A DNA stretch of 64,000 nt from Peptococcaceae bacterium BRH_c4b (GTDB taxonomy: Bacteria; Bacillota; Desulfotomaculia; Desulfotomaculales; Desulfocucumaceae): NCBI GenBank assembly GCA_000961595.1, contig LADO01000005.1, forward strand, positions 21,845 through 85,844, written 5' to 3'. Shown here in pieces: positions 16,716 through 26,657 of this stretch. Made by a program: the position numbers and the translations under genes. The notes under the pieces were generated by a model. That model worked only from the letters and a program-made list of their open reading frames with translations. It was not told the origin of the DNA and did no database searches. Positions within the stretch are counted from its first letter, which is position 1. Every line of letters begins with the position of its first letter.

Positions 16716-18164
16716 ATGACTGGAATAAATGAAAACTTTGACATTTTTTTTGAGCGGGACCAGGTCAGGGTCAGGGATGCTTTAAAAGATTTAATCATGC
16801 TGTCCGGTGTCTTAAAAGACCTGTCCGGAGAGATATTTTGGGATGATCCCCGCCGGGTTCTGGATGCTTTAAGAGTGTTTGACCTGATATTAAAAGGCAC
16901 CTTTTATGAAGAAGAGGCTATCCAGGGGGAACAGGAGCTGGTTTACCGGTTTGAACGTATCTATGAATTACAGCCTACCATAGACATACCCCGGCTGGTT
17001 CGTTTGGGTAGAAGATATAATTGGATTACCGACTCTCATAATCCTCCTCTGAAGTTCACCGGCACGGGCAAAAGGATGGTAATGCAACTTCTTCGCCTGG
17101 TTAATGACGCTTTGGTTTACCACAGTCAGCCAGCGGAGTTGAAGGAGATTCATCAGGCGGAAAGGGACCTGCAACTGGCAAAGTCATATGAAGATATTGG
17201 TGTTGGTAGTCAGGATACCATCGCCAGCGTATTAAACAATTTGGATAACGCAGTCAATGATCTTAAGTTTCAGCGTGAGAAATATATACAGGACCGTCGG
17301 GCGTTGGAGAAATACCAGTCTGTGCTGGCACTTCTGGAGATGTTGGAACGGGAATTGGGTGAGCGTTTTGCCCGGCTGAAGGGCGCTATAGATCAGAAAT
17401 ATGAAAGACAGCACCGCCGGAGCGCAACTTTGTTTTACCGGGTGATTCAAGAATTAAGCTCACTTCTGGGTGAAAACGCTTACGTGTCCCAATTGGAAGT
17501 GGGAAGAAAGGTCCTGCGAGTTAACCGCGACAGGTTTTTGCAGTACCTTGTGGATGCTTATAGCGACTCCCTGCCGGGTACCACCTTGAAACCTGTTCAG
17601 ACCATGCAATACATGGAAGAAGGGATATATGACGATGGCGGGGACTCCTTTGCCGGCCTCTGGATGCCATTTACTTTACCTCCACGGTTGCATGAGGATG
17701 ATGTGGAACGCGGGGTTCGGCAGTTAGAAGACTGGATTTACCGGTGGGAACCTCCCCGGGAAAATAGCATGTCAGAAAACATAGAATATCATCCTGCCCG
17801 TGCGGTCACCGCCAGGGAACTGGCATCTTTGCTGGGCGCTGCCACCTCTGTTGCGGCCGAGTTGGAAACAGACACCAGGCCTATTATTGATGCGATTGCC
17901 GGGAACCCGGGCATTTCGGTAGCCAAGCTTTTGGCTCAACTGGGCGGAGGATGGGCCGGTGCGCTGCGCCACCTACTGGTGCTGAGCTACCTGGTTAGCG
18001 AAGAAGAAGTGAAACTATTTACCTATAAAAACGGTAAAGACAAGGCAACAGCAGATGTGAAAACCGACGGATGGCGGCTTAATTATCCGGATGGTGAGGT
18101 TCGCTTTGTCAAAGGTACGGCGGTCTTGGGTAAACAGAAAAAATATGATTTGAAGGTACGATGA
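16716..18164 (+). CDS. jetA: Wadjet system protein JetA (kleisin-like)
   Basis: 482 residues from ATG 16716; an upstream TTG adds 24 residues but lacks a ribosome site and would overlap the hicA remnant. It starts the jetABC operon of an SMC-like plasmid-cleavage system. Mostly helical, with a coiled-coil stretch near residues 170-235 and a C-terminal winged-helix-like part (ITDSH..LKFTGTGKRMV earlier; GNPGISVAKLLAQLGGGWAGALRHLL later). In Wadjet, JetA is the kleisin subunit that bridges JetC heads and binds JetB. It overlaps jetB by 4 bp (ATGA). The assignment rests on gene order plus the partner proteins; the subtype is not certain. Confidence 0.7.
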   Translation: MTGINENFDIFFERDQVRVRDALKDLIMLSGVLKDLSGEIFWDDPRRVLDALRVFDLILKGTFYEEEAIQGEQELVYRFERIYELQPTIDIPRLVRLGRRYNWITDSHNPPLKFTGTGKRMVMQLLRLVNDALVYHSQPAELKEIHQAERDLQLAKSYEDIGVGSQDTIASVLNNLDNAVNDLKFQREKYIQDRRALEKYQSVLALLEMLERELGERFARLKGAIDQKYERQHRRSATLFYRVIQELSSLLGENAYVSQLEVGRKVLRVNRDRFLQYLVDAYSDSLPGTTLKPVQTMQYMEEGIYDDGGDSFAGLWMPFTLPPRLHEDDVERGVRQLEDWIYRWEPPRENSMSENIEYHPARAVTARELASLLGAATSVAAELETDTRPIIDAIAGNPGISVAKLLAQLGGGWAGALRHLLVLSYLVSEEEVKLFTYKNGKDKATADVKTDGWRLNYPDGEVRFVKGTAVLGKQKKYDLKVR

Positions 18165-18847
18165 TTATGGAAAAGTATACAGCTATTGATGAAAAGGATA
18201 TCCTGATGTTAGATAAAAGGCAGCAGCAGGCCCTTTCCGAGATATTGATATCCAGCAAAAGTATGGATGGTGTTCCCAGGCAGCGGGTAATGAGAGTGCT
18301 GCGTACCAGGGATGAAGAGGTATTTAATCTTTTTCTGCGGAAGGCAAACAGTATCCTGGGTGACGCCTTGAAGTTAGTATATGATGAGCAAAGCAACCGG
18401 TGCGTAGCCCTTACCCGTGCCAATGCTGCCTGGACCCAGGAAGTGCTGGACGATCATCAACTGGCGCTTTTTATCTTCTGTTTTTACCTTGGCATGACTT
18501 CACGTACCGGCAGGATGACCTTTGACGAGCTGCATGGTTATTTCCAGCGATCCTCTCTTTATGCTGAGCGCAAGCTGATGCATGCCCTGGACCATCTGGC
18601 GAAATGCGGCTTACTAAGGATGGAGGAGTATGAGGGAGAAGGGGATGAGAAGAAAAGGTCCTATTATATTACCCAGGTGGGCCGCCAGGCCCTGCCCCTC
18701 CCTTTTTTAATGCGAATCGTCAGCGAGTCTCAGGGGGGCGAGGTAACGATGGAGCAGGTCAGGGATTTCTTCAGCCTTGACAGGCGGCAGGAAGACACCG
18801 GGAATACGGATGAAGATAAAAAGCAGCTAAAGCTGTTTGCTGACTAG
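18161..18847 (+). CDS. jetB: Wadjet system protein JetB (KITE-like)
   Basis: 228 residues with tandem winged-helix-like character: residues 50-95 and 105-185 (TFDELHGYFQRSSLYAERKL, LDHLAKCGLLRMEEYEG, YYITQVGRQALPLPFLMRIV). The size and fold fit the KITE subunits that dimerise and sit on the kleisin in MukBEF and JetABC. It is translationally coupled to jetA and 12 bp from jetC. The C-terminal tail is acidic (EDTGNTDEDKKQ). Confidence 0.7.
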   Translation: MIMEKYTAIDEKDILMLDKRQQQALSEILISSKSMDGVPRQRVMRVLRTRDEEVFNLFLRKANSILGDALKLVYDEQSNRCVALTRANAAWTQEVLDDHQLALFIFCFYLGMTSRTGRMTFDELHGYFQRSSLYAERKLMHALDHLAKCGLLRMEEYEGEGDEKKRSYYITQVGRQALPLPFLMRIVSESQGGEVTMEQVRDFFSLDRRQEDTGNTDEDKKQLKLFAD

Positions 18848-18859
18848 AAGAGGTGTGTT

Positions 18860-21800
18860 ATGTATCCAATTAGGTTGCAAATTGCCGGGATACGTGATTT
18901 TTCTCCTCAAGCAATGGATCTGGATAAGGTCGTTGCCCACGTTTTAGTTGGGGGGAAAAATGGCTCGGGTAAATCCACTCTAGTCTATGCCATTGCCTTT
19001 GCCCTTGGCAGCCCCAGGATATCGGTGGATGGCCTTCGCTCTAAGACTAGCCGCCGGGGGGAGGACGGGTGGTATGCCCGGGTCTCAGTGCTTTTTCACA
19101 ACCCGCCAGGAGAAAATCGCAAAGATGCCCCGGAGTACGTTGAGCTGCATGCAGAGGTGCGGGTTGCACCCGGTACCGAGCGCCGCCAGCTGAATTATTC
19201 CCTTTACGGGGGTGAGGTGCCGGACAAGCTTTCCTTACTGCGCAAGTTTCAATCCAGAAATGATGCCAGGGAATACTACCGGCGGGTATTTGGCATTGAT
19301 GCTGAGGGATATTTCATGTTCTGGTACCAGGGCTCCATCGCCGAGTTCGCCAATATAAGCGACGCTGCCAGGTTTCAGCGGGTAGCGGAGATGTTTGGCC
19401 TGGACGAATTGCAGAGGGAGTGGGAGCTTGCCAGGATAAAGATGAATGATGCCAGGGATGATTTTGAAAGAGCCAGAACCCTGGCGCTAAACCGCCGTCG
19501 CCGCTTGCAGGAGCTCGAAAAGTTTAAAAACGCGCTGGAGCAGAGAGATTTCCTGCGGCGGGATGCCCTGCTGCTTTATGATGCCTGCCACAGGGGACTG
19601 CTGGAGCTATTGCGCGGCGAGCAAGGTGAATTATTAAGCCGGCTGGATAAATACCAGAAGGAGCATCAGCAGAACCTGCGGGCCAGAGACGATGCCCATA
19701 AAGCATTGCGTGACGTTACTATAAAACTTTCTGAGAACAGTGATAAAAGAAACATAAAACAGAGTGAATTTGCATCAGAAAACCAGCACATTATCCAATT
19801 AAATGAGAAAATACGAGTTTGTAGTACGGAGAAAGAAGAGCTTTCTAAAAAGGTGCGGGACCTGGAATCTAAAATGTACCATATCAGGCGCAGCAAGGAA
19901 GATCTCTTGGCGGAGCAGGGAGCTCTTCGGCGTGAGCTCGAAATCTTAGAGGAGAGAATCCGGCAACTAAGCGGGGAGATTGATGACTTGACCGGCCGCA
20001 GGGATGCTATCAACGTGGAAATCGGTAAAGCCGGGAGCGAGCTGGAACGTGTAAAAGAAAATATCCAGCAGCTGGAGGCCGACCAGTCTGCTTTGCCTTC
20101 CCTGGAAATATTACGAGAACAGTATGATAAGTTGAAAAATACAAGGGATAGTGACGCCGGGCAAAAAGCTTTGCTGGAGGAACGCTGCCGAAGCCTGGAA
20201 GCTGATTATGTTCGATTGGCTGGCCAAAAGACCCTGCTTTTGGCGGAACAAGAAAAGTTGCTTAAGCTGTACCGGCAGGCTGGCATTAAAGCCTATGCTT
20301 TTGGGGAGATCTTCGAGGTTCGCGGGGAAATTTCGCGGGAGGAAATAGAGCACCTATTGGCACCGCTAAAACACACCCTTTTTGTAGAGCAATCACTGGG
20401 ACGGGTGCCGGTGGAAAAAGCATTTTACGTGGTAGACCTGTCAAGACCGCATACCGGGGAACCTCCCAGGGAAAACATATTACAGGAATACCTTATCCCT
20501 ACGGAAGGGGTTTGTCCGGAAGAATTTTTAGAAAAGGTGAATTGCTGGCTTGCCTTTATCCAGCTGAATCCAGAAAATAACCCTCCCGGCCATTGCGGCA
20601 GCGGGCTGGTATTGTGGCAGGGAAACTTGTGGGACTGCTATGGCCTGCGGGGAGCAGTGGAACGGGGCGCTGCTATCGGCGTTAAGGCGATAGAAATAGC
20701 CCGGCGGGAGTTGGAGGAAAAAATAAGCCAGGCCGGACTGGATATAGAAAATTTAGACGGTCATATAAAGGAAATGGATGAGAAAATCAAAGATTTATCT
20801 AAAAAAATAAACCGTAGGCAAAATGCTGATGAAAGCTTACCTGGCTTAAGTATACAAAAGCAATTGCTTGGTACCAAACTGGAACAAATGGGAAAAGAAC
20901 TGGCTGCTGCAACAGAAACATTGGCTAAAACTGTGGAGGAAAGGAATGCCAACAATAATAACAAGGTTAATAAAGAGCAACTGTTGAAGCAGGTCGAGGG
21001 TGAGTTAACTGTTTACGCCGAATATGAGCGGGAAGAAAAAAATATAATCCGCATCCGGGAGTTGTCCGAAGCCCTGGAGAAGGCCGAAGGAGAACTGATA
21101 GCCTGTCGTCAGCGGAGTGATGCCCTGGAAGGCGAAGTTGATTCTTTAGAGCGTGTGGTAAGAGAGTTGTCCCGGGAAGAGGATGCCAGGCAAGGTGAAT
21201 ACGATAAGCTGCATTCCCTGGTGGAGCGGCAGGAACAGGATCTGGCCGGACTGAATGAGCAAGCTAGCACCCTTTCTATAGAAATCGAGGAAGTAGAGGT
21301 AGAACAGGCTCGTTTGATCAAGGAATTTGCAGAAGTAATTACAAACCTCGAAAATACAAGCCAGTGGTTGCCCTTTGAATTTAAGCCCCAGGAAAAAAAC
21401 CGCTATAACTTTCAGCGCAAAAAGGAAGAAGCCCGCGGGATGCTGGATGATGCGCGTTCCCGGGTGGTTAATGAGAATGCCCTGGAGGAATACAACGATT
21501 TTTCCTACGAGTATAATCTGGCGGTGAAGGAATTGGAAGAATGCGAACTCCGGTACAACAACCTGTGCAGCTTGGAAGAGGAGCGCCGGCAAAATTTTGA
21601 CAAGTCGGTATATAACCGTTGGCTTGGGACTAACAGGCGGTTTTCTGATTACATGAGACGTCTGGGAATGGTGGGAGAGGTGCGCTCCATCTCACCTGAC
21701 CCTGAAAGCCGCCATGCCAGCTATCAGTGGGAGCTGCACGTGGCTACCAGGGCGGGGCACCGGCCGGAAAGGATCGTGCCGGAAAGCGGCCGTACTGTAG

Positions 21801-22141
21801 GAGAGGGTATTTCAGGAGGGGAAAGGGCGGCCACCTCCCTGGTCTTCGCTCTGGCCCTGTTGAGTGATATTGAGAGAAAGCCGCCTTTTTATGTGCTGGA
21901 TGAATTTGACAGCGCTCTGGATGAGGAGCGAAAGCATGATATTTTCGACTTGTACCGTTCAGTGTTGGATCGGAAAATGATAATAGTCTCTCCTAAAATT
22001 CACGGAGATCAGTACCTGAACAGATTTAATAAGTTTCTCTGTGTGGTGGCCAACCCTGGTGCCGGATCCAACCAAACAGTCAGTGAGGTCTACGATGTTA
22101 CCAGGGAGGAATACGTAGAGATTAGGGGCGAAGATGAATAA
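18860..22141 (+). CDS. jetC: Wadjet system SMC-like ATPase JetC
   Basis: 1093 residues. The motor of the JetABCD complex that extrudes DNA loops and singles out small circles for cleavage. Walker A at residues 31-40 (GGKNGSGKST), long coiled coils at about 200-470 and 620-880 with a globular hinge-like region between (residues 490-610), ABC signature ISGGERAATSLVFALALL near 985 and Walker B with D-loop FYVLDEFDSALDEE near 1012. ATG 18860 follows AGAGGTGTGTT. Its last 20 bp overlap the 3' end of jetD on the other strand. Confidence 0.85.
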   Translation: MYPIRLQIAGIRDFSPQAMDLDKVVAHVLVGGKNGSGKSTLVYAIAFALGSPRISVDGLRSKTSRRGEDGWYARVSVLFHNPPGENRKDAPEYVELHAEVRVAPGTERRQLNYSLYGGEVPDKLSLLRKFQSRNDAREYYRRVFGIDAEGYFMFWYQGSIAEFANISDAARFQRVAEMFGLDELQREWELARIKMNDARDDFERARTLALNRRRRLQELEKFKNALEQRDFLRRDALLLYDACHRGLLELLRGEQGELLSRLDKYQKEHQQNLRARDDAHKALRDVTIKLSENSDKRNIKQSEFASENQHIIQLNEKIRVCSTEKEELSKKVRDLESKMYHIRRSKEDLLAEQGALRRELEILEERIRQLSGEIDDLTGRRDAINVEIGKAGSELERVKENIQQLEADQSALPSLEILREQYDKLKNTRDSDAGQKALLEERCRSLEADYVRLAGQKTLLLAEQEKLLKLYRQAGIKAYAFGEIFEVRGEISREEIEHLLAPLKHTLFVEQSLGRVPVEKAFYVVDLSRPHTGEPPRENILQEYLIPTEGVCPEEFLEKVNCWLAFIQLNPENNPPGHCGSGLVLWQGNLWDCYGLRGAVERGAAIGVKAIEIARRELEEKISQAGLDIENLDGHIKEMDEKIKDLSKKINRRQNADESLPGLSIQKQLLGTKLEQMGKELAAATETLAKTVEERNANNNNKVNKEQLLKQVEGELTVYAEYEREEKNIIRIRELSEALEKAEGELIACRQRSDALEGEVDSLERVVRELSREEDARQGEYDKLHSLVERQEQDLAGLNEQASTLSIEIEEVEVEQARLIKEFAEVITNLENTSQWLPFEFKPQEKNRYNFQRKKEEARGMLDDARSRVVNENALEEYNDFSYEYNLAVKELEECELRYNNLCSLEEERRQNFDKSVYNRWLGTNRRFSDYMRRLGMVGEVRSISPDPESRHASYQWELHVATRAGHRPERIVPESGRTVGEGISGGERAATSLVFALALLSDIERKPPFYVLDEFDSALDEERKHDIFDLYRSVLDRKMIIVSPKIHGDQYLNRFNKFLCVVANPGAGSNQTVSEVYDVTREEYVEIRGEDE

Positions 22142-23573
22142 TGTTGAAAATCTGGTCCCATTTTTCGGGGCCGCCCAGTAATTCCTCCTGTTCACGGTCA
22201 CGCAAATCCTGCTCTTCCTGTATACGGCACAGCCATTCATGATATGGTAACACCATTGCTGTCTCAAGTTGGGTTGACACAAAAAGGCAATGAGGCAAAA
22301 TTTCATGGACTTGCCGGGCAATATCAATCCCGGACGGGTCAGTATCCACCCAGGAAAAAAACGCTTTCCCCGGCCCGGTGGCTGCCAGCATTTTAAGCAG
22401 GCGTCTGTGGGCCAGTCGAACGCGCCCGTCAATGCCGATAATGAGCGATTCCGACTGCCGCCGCTGCCAGCCGGTAGCTTCCATTTTTAAAAGCAGGGCC
22501 CTGTTTTCGGTGAGAATAATTCTCCCGGCTCTGGTGATTGCTTCCTCTGTCCTGTTTACCTGGATATTGCTGAGGGCGCAGATGGTATCATCAGGATAAA
22601 CTTCTTTTATATCGCCCCTGGCCAGCCGAAGGTCTCCCAGTATATACAGGGGATATAGGCTGCCGAGGGAGGTTAAGCCCAGGCTGTCCAAGGGGACTCC
22701 GCAAACGGTCTCTGCCATTTGTATAAGCTCGCCCCTGGCCTGATCGAAGTATTTTGAGCCGCCGATAGAAGGGTTAAAACGCGCACCAATTTCCTTCCAT
22801 TCATAGCCTTCCGGCATTTCAAGCAGACATTCGGCCAGGGCCAGCAGAAAATCCACTCCCAGGTGGTATTTGGAGGATGTTCTGGTAGGAGATAAGGGCC
22901 AGGGATAATCCGTATGGAAGATAGTCTTTTTATCTTGTCCAATCACACTTAACTCCTCTAATTTTGCCTGAATGTGTTCCGCTATTCTCCTTAGAGCAGC
23001 ATTTACAACACTCTTTTGAAAAAGTTCGCCGGTGTTAAGTGTATCTCCGGCGGGTTGGTTGTTCTCTATTAGTAATAATATCCGTTGTAGTCTCTGCTCT
23101 CTTTCCGTAATCCACTGGAAATGATTTTTCAAAAGTAGTTGTTGTTGTTCTCCAAGGTGTTGAATTAGAGGGGGCATAGGGCCATATGCGACGGAATGGA
23201 TTGTTTTTTCATCTGAATTTAATCTAATCCAGCGCCCCAGGTAGCCTGAATTTATCAACTCAGACACTATGTTATCCGTGGCCATGCCCAGGATGATGGC
23301 TTCTTTGGATAAAAGAGACAATAGGCGCTCTTCTGATAGACGCTCTGCTTTTCTACACTCCTTGCTGATTATACCAAGGATATTTTCAGGAATGTTTTCC
23401 TCAGCAGGGCTTTCTGACCAGTTGTATTCAAGATAGCCAACCAGGCGCCTGGTCCTGGTGGTATCCCGGTAGACATTCCACCTTGTCCGTCTACCATTGA
23501 TAGATTTGCTTGGGCTGGGCGACCAGTTTGATAAAACTTTTACCCAGGATGGAAATTTGTCCACTGTAGTCAC
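22122..23573 (-). CDS. jetD: Wadjet nuclease subunit JetD-like (Toprim-type)
   Basis: 483 residues; GTG 23573 or, better spaced from AGGTG, GTG 23564. The C-terminal part near residues 370-470 is Toprim-like: SLIIGIDGRVRLAH, FFSWVDTDPSGIDIARQVHE (acidic DxDxxG motif) and ENRALLLKMEATGW before it. JetD is the topoisomerase-VI-like nuclease of Wadjet. It is unusual that the gene faces jetABC and overlaps jetC by 20 bp at the 3' ends, so it must have its own promoter upstream of 23573. The N-terminal 300 residues are specific to this subfamily. Confidence 0.65.
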   Translation of the reverse strand: MTTVDKFPSWVKVLSNWSPSPSKSINGRRTRWNVYRDTTRTRRLVGYLEYNWSESPAEENIPENILGIISKECRKAERLSEERLLSLLSKEAIILGMATDNIVSELINSGYLGRWIRLNSDEKTIHSVAYGPMPPLIQHLGEQQQLLLKNHFQWITEREQRLQRILLLIENNQPAGDTLNTGELFQKSVVNAALRRIAEHIQAKLEELSVIGQDKKTIFHTDYPWPLSPTRTSSKYHLGVDFLLALAECLLEMPEGYEWKEIGARFNPSIGGSKYFDQARGELIQMAETVCGVPLDSLGLTSLGSLYPLYILGDLRLARGDIKEVYPDDTICALSNIQVNRTEEAITRAGRIILTENRALLLKMEATGWQRRQSESLIIGIDGRVRLAHRRLLKMLAATGPGKAFFSWVDTDPSGIDIARQVHEILPHCLFVSTQLETAMVLPYHEWLCRIQEEQDLRDREQEELLGGPEKWDQIFNIIHLRP

Positions 23574-23765
23574 CTATTTCAAATATATATATCCGATGGA
23601 TACGGGATTTCAAATGATGCTCCGGAAAGGGATATAGGCTTCTTTTGATACGCTCAATTTCTCCTTGGATGTCGGCCCGGGTGATGTTCTGATTGCGGGC
23701 ATAGCCGTTATTCTTCTTAAAAATATAACCACTTTTGGTTATAAATGAAAGATAATTTTTAAAAC

Positions 23766-24071
23766 TTGTTGCCCTTAGAACGCATGTTTGATAAGATTAA
23801 AAAAACAAATGTTTTGAGGGGGAAGGTTAAATGTCCATAATTGAGCAAATCCAGTCGACCGCTGATAGCGCCATCCAGGAGCTTGAAGCAGAGATAACTG
23901 ATTTAGAGGAAGAAATTGAAATACATAAGCTTCGTATCCAGGGCGCCCGGGTTCAGATCCAGGCACTGAAAAGGTTCCTGAACCCGGAAGAGGGTATCCA
24001 CGAGATGGTAAAGCCGGCTAAAGGGGCTAAGAAAAACGGCAAAGCGCATGGTGAGGGGCTTGAGCTTCAGG
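23766..24071. repeat. Direct repeat, copy A (coiled-coil gene and leader)
   Basis: About 300 bp that recurs in the same orientation at 31780-32090 with roughly 85-90 percent identity by eye, including non-coding leader (TTTGATAAGATTAAAAAAAC) and most of the small gene. The copies bracket an 8-kb block. Confidence 0.85.
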
Positions 24072-24097
24072 AGCGTCATTATGCATCGATTTCTTGA
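23831..24097 (+). CDS. Small coiled-coil protein, copy A
   Basis: 88 residues: MSIIEQIQSTADSAIQEL followed by a heptad-patterned coiled coil (residues 15-55, EITDLEEEIEIHKLRIQGAR) and a Lys/Gly-rich tail (KGAKKNGKAHGE). Start ATG 23831 after GAGGGGGAAGG. Not a family I recognise. A paralogue lies at 31846. Its last codons overlap the start of the helicase gene, so the two were probably co-translated. Confidence 0.7.
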   Translation: MSIIEQIQSTADSAIQELEAEITDLEEEIEIHKLRIQGARVQIQALKRFLNPEEGIHEMVKPAKGAKKNGKAHGEGLELQERHYASIS

Positions 24098-26380
24098 TTC
24101 TGCCGGTATAAAGTCTGTCAGGGTGATTGAGCCCAAGAAAGGCGAATTCAGCCCCTTTTCTCCGGGGATATCCCCATTAATAATAAATGGCTTAAAGAAA
24201 GCAGGTATAGCCAGTCTTTATAAACATCAGGCCGAAGCCATCAAAAGCGTACTGGCAGGCAACCATATAGTAATTACCACAAATACCGCCAGTGGTAAGT
24301 CAATGACATATACGATACCTGTACTTAACGCTTATTTGGATAACCCCGAAGTAAAGGCTCTTTATTTAACTCCCGCAAAAGCACTGGGACAAAACCAGAA
24401 GAAAACTATAAAAGATACTTGCGACATAGTATCGTGGCCAGGTGCACGGCCTGGCATAGAAGTATGCGATGGTGACACTGATTTCAATGTGCGCAAGGAA
24501 ATTTTAAGTAACAATAATTTTGTGGTGACAACACCTGATATGCTTCATGCCAGCCTTTTGCCAAAGCACTTTCAGTACAAAATTTTTTTTCAGCATTTAA
24601 GCTTTGTAATAATCGATGAAGCCCATACGTACCGTGGTATTTTTGGCAACAATGTCTGCCATGTTATCCGGCGCCTGCTTCGTATTTGCAGGTACTACGG
24701 ATCTTCACCTGTTTTCATTCTTTGCACCGCCACCATCGCCAACCCCGAAGAATTTGCTAAAAACCTGGTGGGATTGCAGTTTATAGTTGTCGATAAAGAT
24801 ACCTCGCCCTCGGGGCCGAAGAAGGTAGTATTCTATGAGCCGCCCCAGTATCACAAAGATGGTGAATTATTAAGAAGATTAACCCACTATGAGGCGGCCA
24901 GGGCTTTGGGCAATTATATTGAAAAGGGCCACAGGGTCATCGTTTTTGGCAGATCCCGCAAAGTGGTGGAAAGCGCTTATAAAAAACTCATCAAGGATTT
25001 TCCAGACCTTAAAAGAAAAGTCACCCCCTACAAAGGCTCATTAGTTCCCGAGGTGAGAAGGAGTCTGGAAAATGATCTTTTCAGGGGAGTTTTAAAAGGG
25101 TAATTACTACCAATGCACTGGAGTTAGGAATTGACATAGGTGATTTGGATGTCTGCATACTTTCTGGTTTTCCGGGGTCTATATCTTCTACCTGGCAGCA
25201 GGCGGGGCGCGCCGGCCGAAATGGTCAGGAGGCCCTTATAGTATTAATGGCCAGCGAAGACCCCCTTGATCTTTTCCTTGTCCGAAATAGTGCGTATTTC
25301 TTCGGACAGTCCTGCGAGAAGGCCATTGTAGCTCCTGATAAAGTCCAATTTCTAGTGGACCATATCCTCTGTGCGTCACGGGAGCTGCCGCTGACCAGGG
25401 AGGACAGCCAATACTGGCCTGAAACACAATATTATAACGTTGTCAAATATCTGCACGGCCAGGGTAGCCTGGAACTGGTATCTGATAACCCCAAAAAGTA
25501 TAGCAACAAGGGTGTGATAGAAAAATTCGGTCTGCGCGGAGACAGTGACCAATACAGTGTTGTTACGCCCAGGCAAAAAATAGTTGAGCGATATGAATTT
25601 AAAGACCTGTTAACTGATGCCTACCCTGGGTCAATCTTAAACATAATGGGCTCTTCATATATTGTGAAGGAAATAAAATTTGACAGTAAGGAGATTTTAC
25701 TGTCTGACCTGCCGCCTAACCTGAATGGCAGCTATACATTGCCGGTTGTGAAATCGGGTATATCTAACCTTCGCGAGGAAAGTCAGCATAAAGCTGCAAA
25801 AATCCCCACTTTTTCTGGTGAGCTAACCGTAAACAACTCCCTTGAGGAATACATAATGGTAAAGCCAGGTGGTAAAAAAACGCAATTTACTCTGACCCAG
25901 AAAATTGACCCATACAGGCTTACCACAATTGGAATGTGGCTGGATTTCCCTGAAGACATTTATGGAGTCCTGCATGCCATAGAGCACCTTATACGTGTTG
26001 TTTTGCCATGGATGGTAATGTGCGAAAGAGGTGACCTGGGGAGTCTTATAGAGGGTAATAGAATTTATGTTTATGATAATCACACGGGTGGTATAGGACT
26101 GGTGGAATCGGCGCTGCCTATGGTTAATGAGTTGCTGCAAAGGTGCTACGAGGTGGTGATAAGCTGTAGGTGTGAAAATGGGTGCCCGTCATGTATTCAC
26201 ATACCCCAGTGCTCCACAAGAAACGAGAAGTTGGATAAAAGAGGGGCCTTAACGCTATTGGCCGGTATCCTTGGACACAAAGCCGAAGCGGTTAATGCCG
26301 GTCCGCCAGTTGCTTTCAAGACCAGGACGGAGCTTAAACTGGCAGCGCGTCATATTGAAAAACAGTGGAATGACAAGTGA
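24081..26380 (+). pseudogene. MrfA-like DEAD/DEAH helicase with DUF1998 zinc domain, frameshifted
   Basis: Helicase 1: LYKHQAEAIKSVLAG, TNTASGKSMTYTIP (Walker A-like), TPAKALGQNQ, VIIDEAHTY (DEAH-type box) and ILCTATIANPEEF. Helicase 2: VIVFGRSRKVVE, then TNALELGIDIGDLDV and QQAGRAGRNGQ. The C-terminal zinc part has CRCENGCPSCIHIPQCS. This is the layout of MrfA/YprA mitomycin-repair helicases (about 750 residues; 766 here after repair). The frame breaks at 25098-25103, where AAAGGG-TAA would read KGVITTNALE if one G were added. Either an inactivating 1-bp deletion or a homopolymer sequencing error. Start ATG 24081 after CAGGAG. Confidence 0.85.
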
Positions 26381-26524
26381 CAGGGCACAGAAGATAACCA
26401 AGTGGTAAATTCATCAATGGATGGCAGGGTGCCGGATGATGATTTGCCGGGGCAAACTGGTGATTACCGTTGTATGGTTTCCTTACCGGCCCGGGCAGGG
26501 TCCTCCATGGCTTTTGGACTGGAT

Positions 26525-26556
26525 CAAGAATTCACTCAAGTTTAACAGAATTCTTG
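26525..26556 (+). terminator. Stem-loop after the helicase gene
   Basis: Perfect 9-bp stem CAAGAATTC / GAATTCTTG (26525-26533 / 26548-26556); a T run follows about 10 nt later, so terminator function is possible. The rest of the 26381-26582 gap shows no gene. Confidence 0.4.
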
Positions 26557-26582
26557 GGCAAAGTGTTTTTTATGCTTAACCA

Positions 26583-26612
26583 TTGTATTATATTTCATGA
26601 TATCGATATAAT
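26583..26612 (+). promoter_or_regulatory. Promoter of the ietA gene
   Basis: TTGTAT (26583-26588), 18-bp spacer, TATAAT (26607-26612), 46 bp before the ietA start. Confidence 0.5.
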
Positions 26613-26657
26613 GAGTGTAAAAGTTGATCAAACATGTTTGTGAGGGGAGGCGAATTC

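Noticed and set aside
24081..26380. DISARM or Druantia helicase (DrmA/DrmB, DruE)
   Set aside because: Size after repair (766 residues), domain order and the Cys pattern fit the MrfA/YprA type, and no partner genes of those systems are near.
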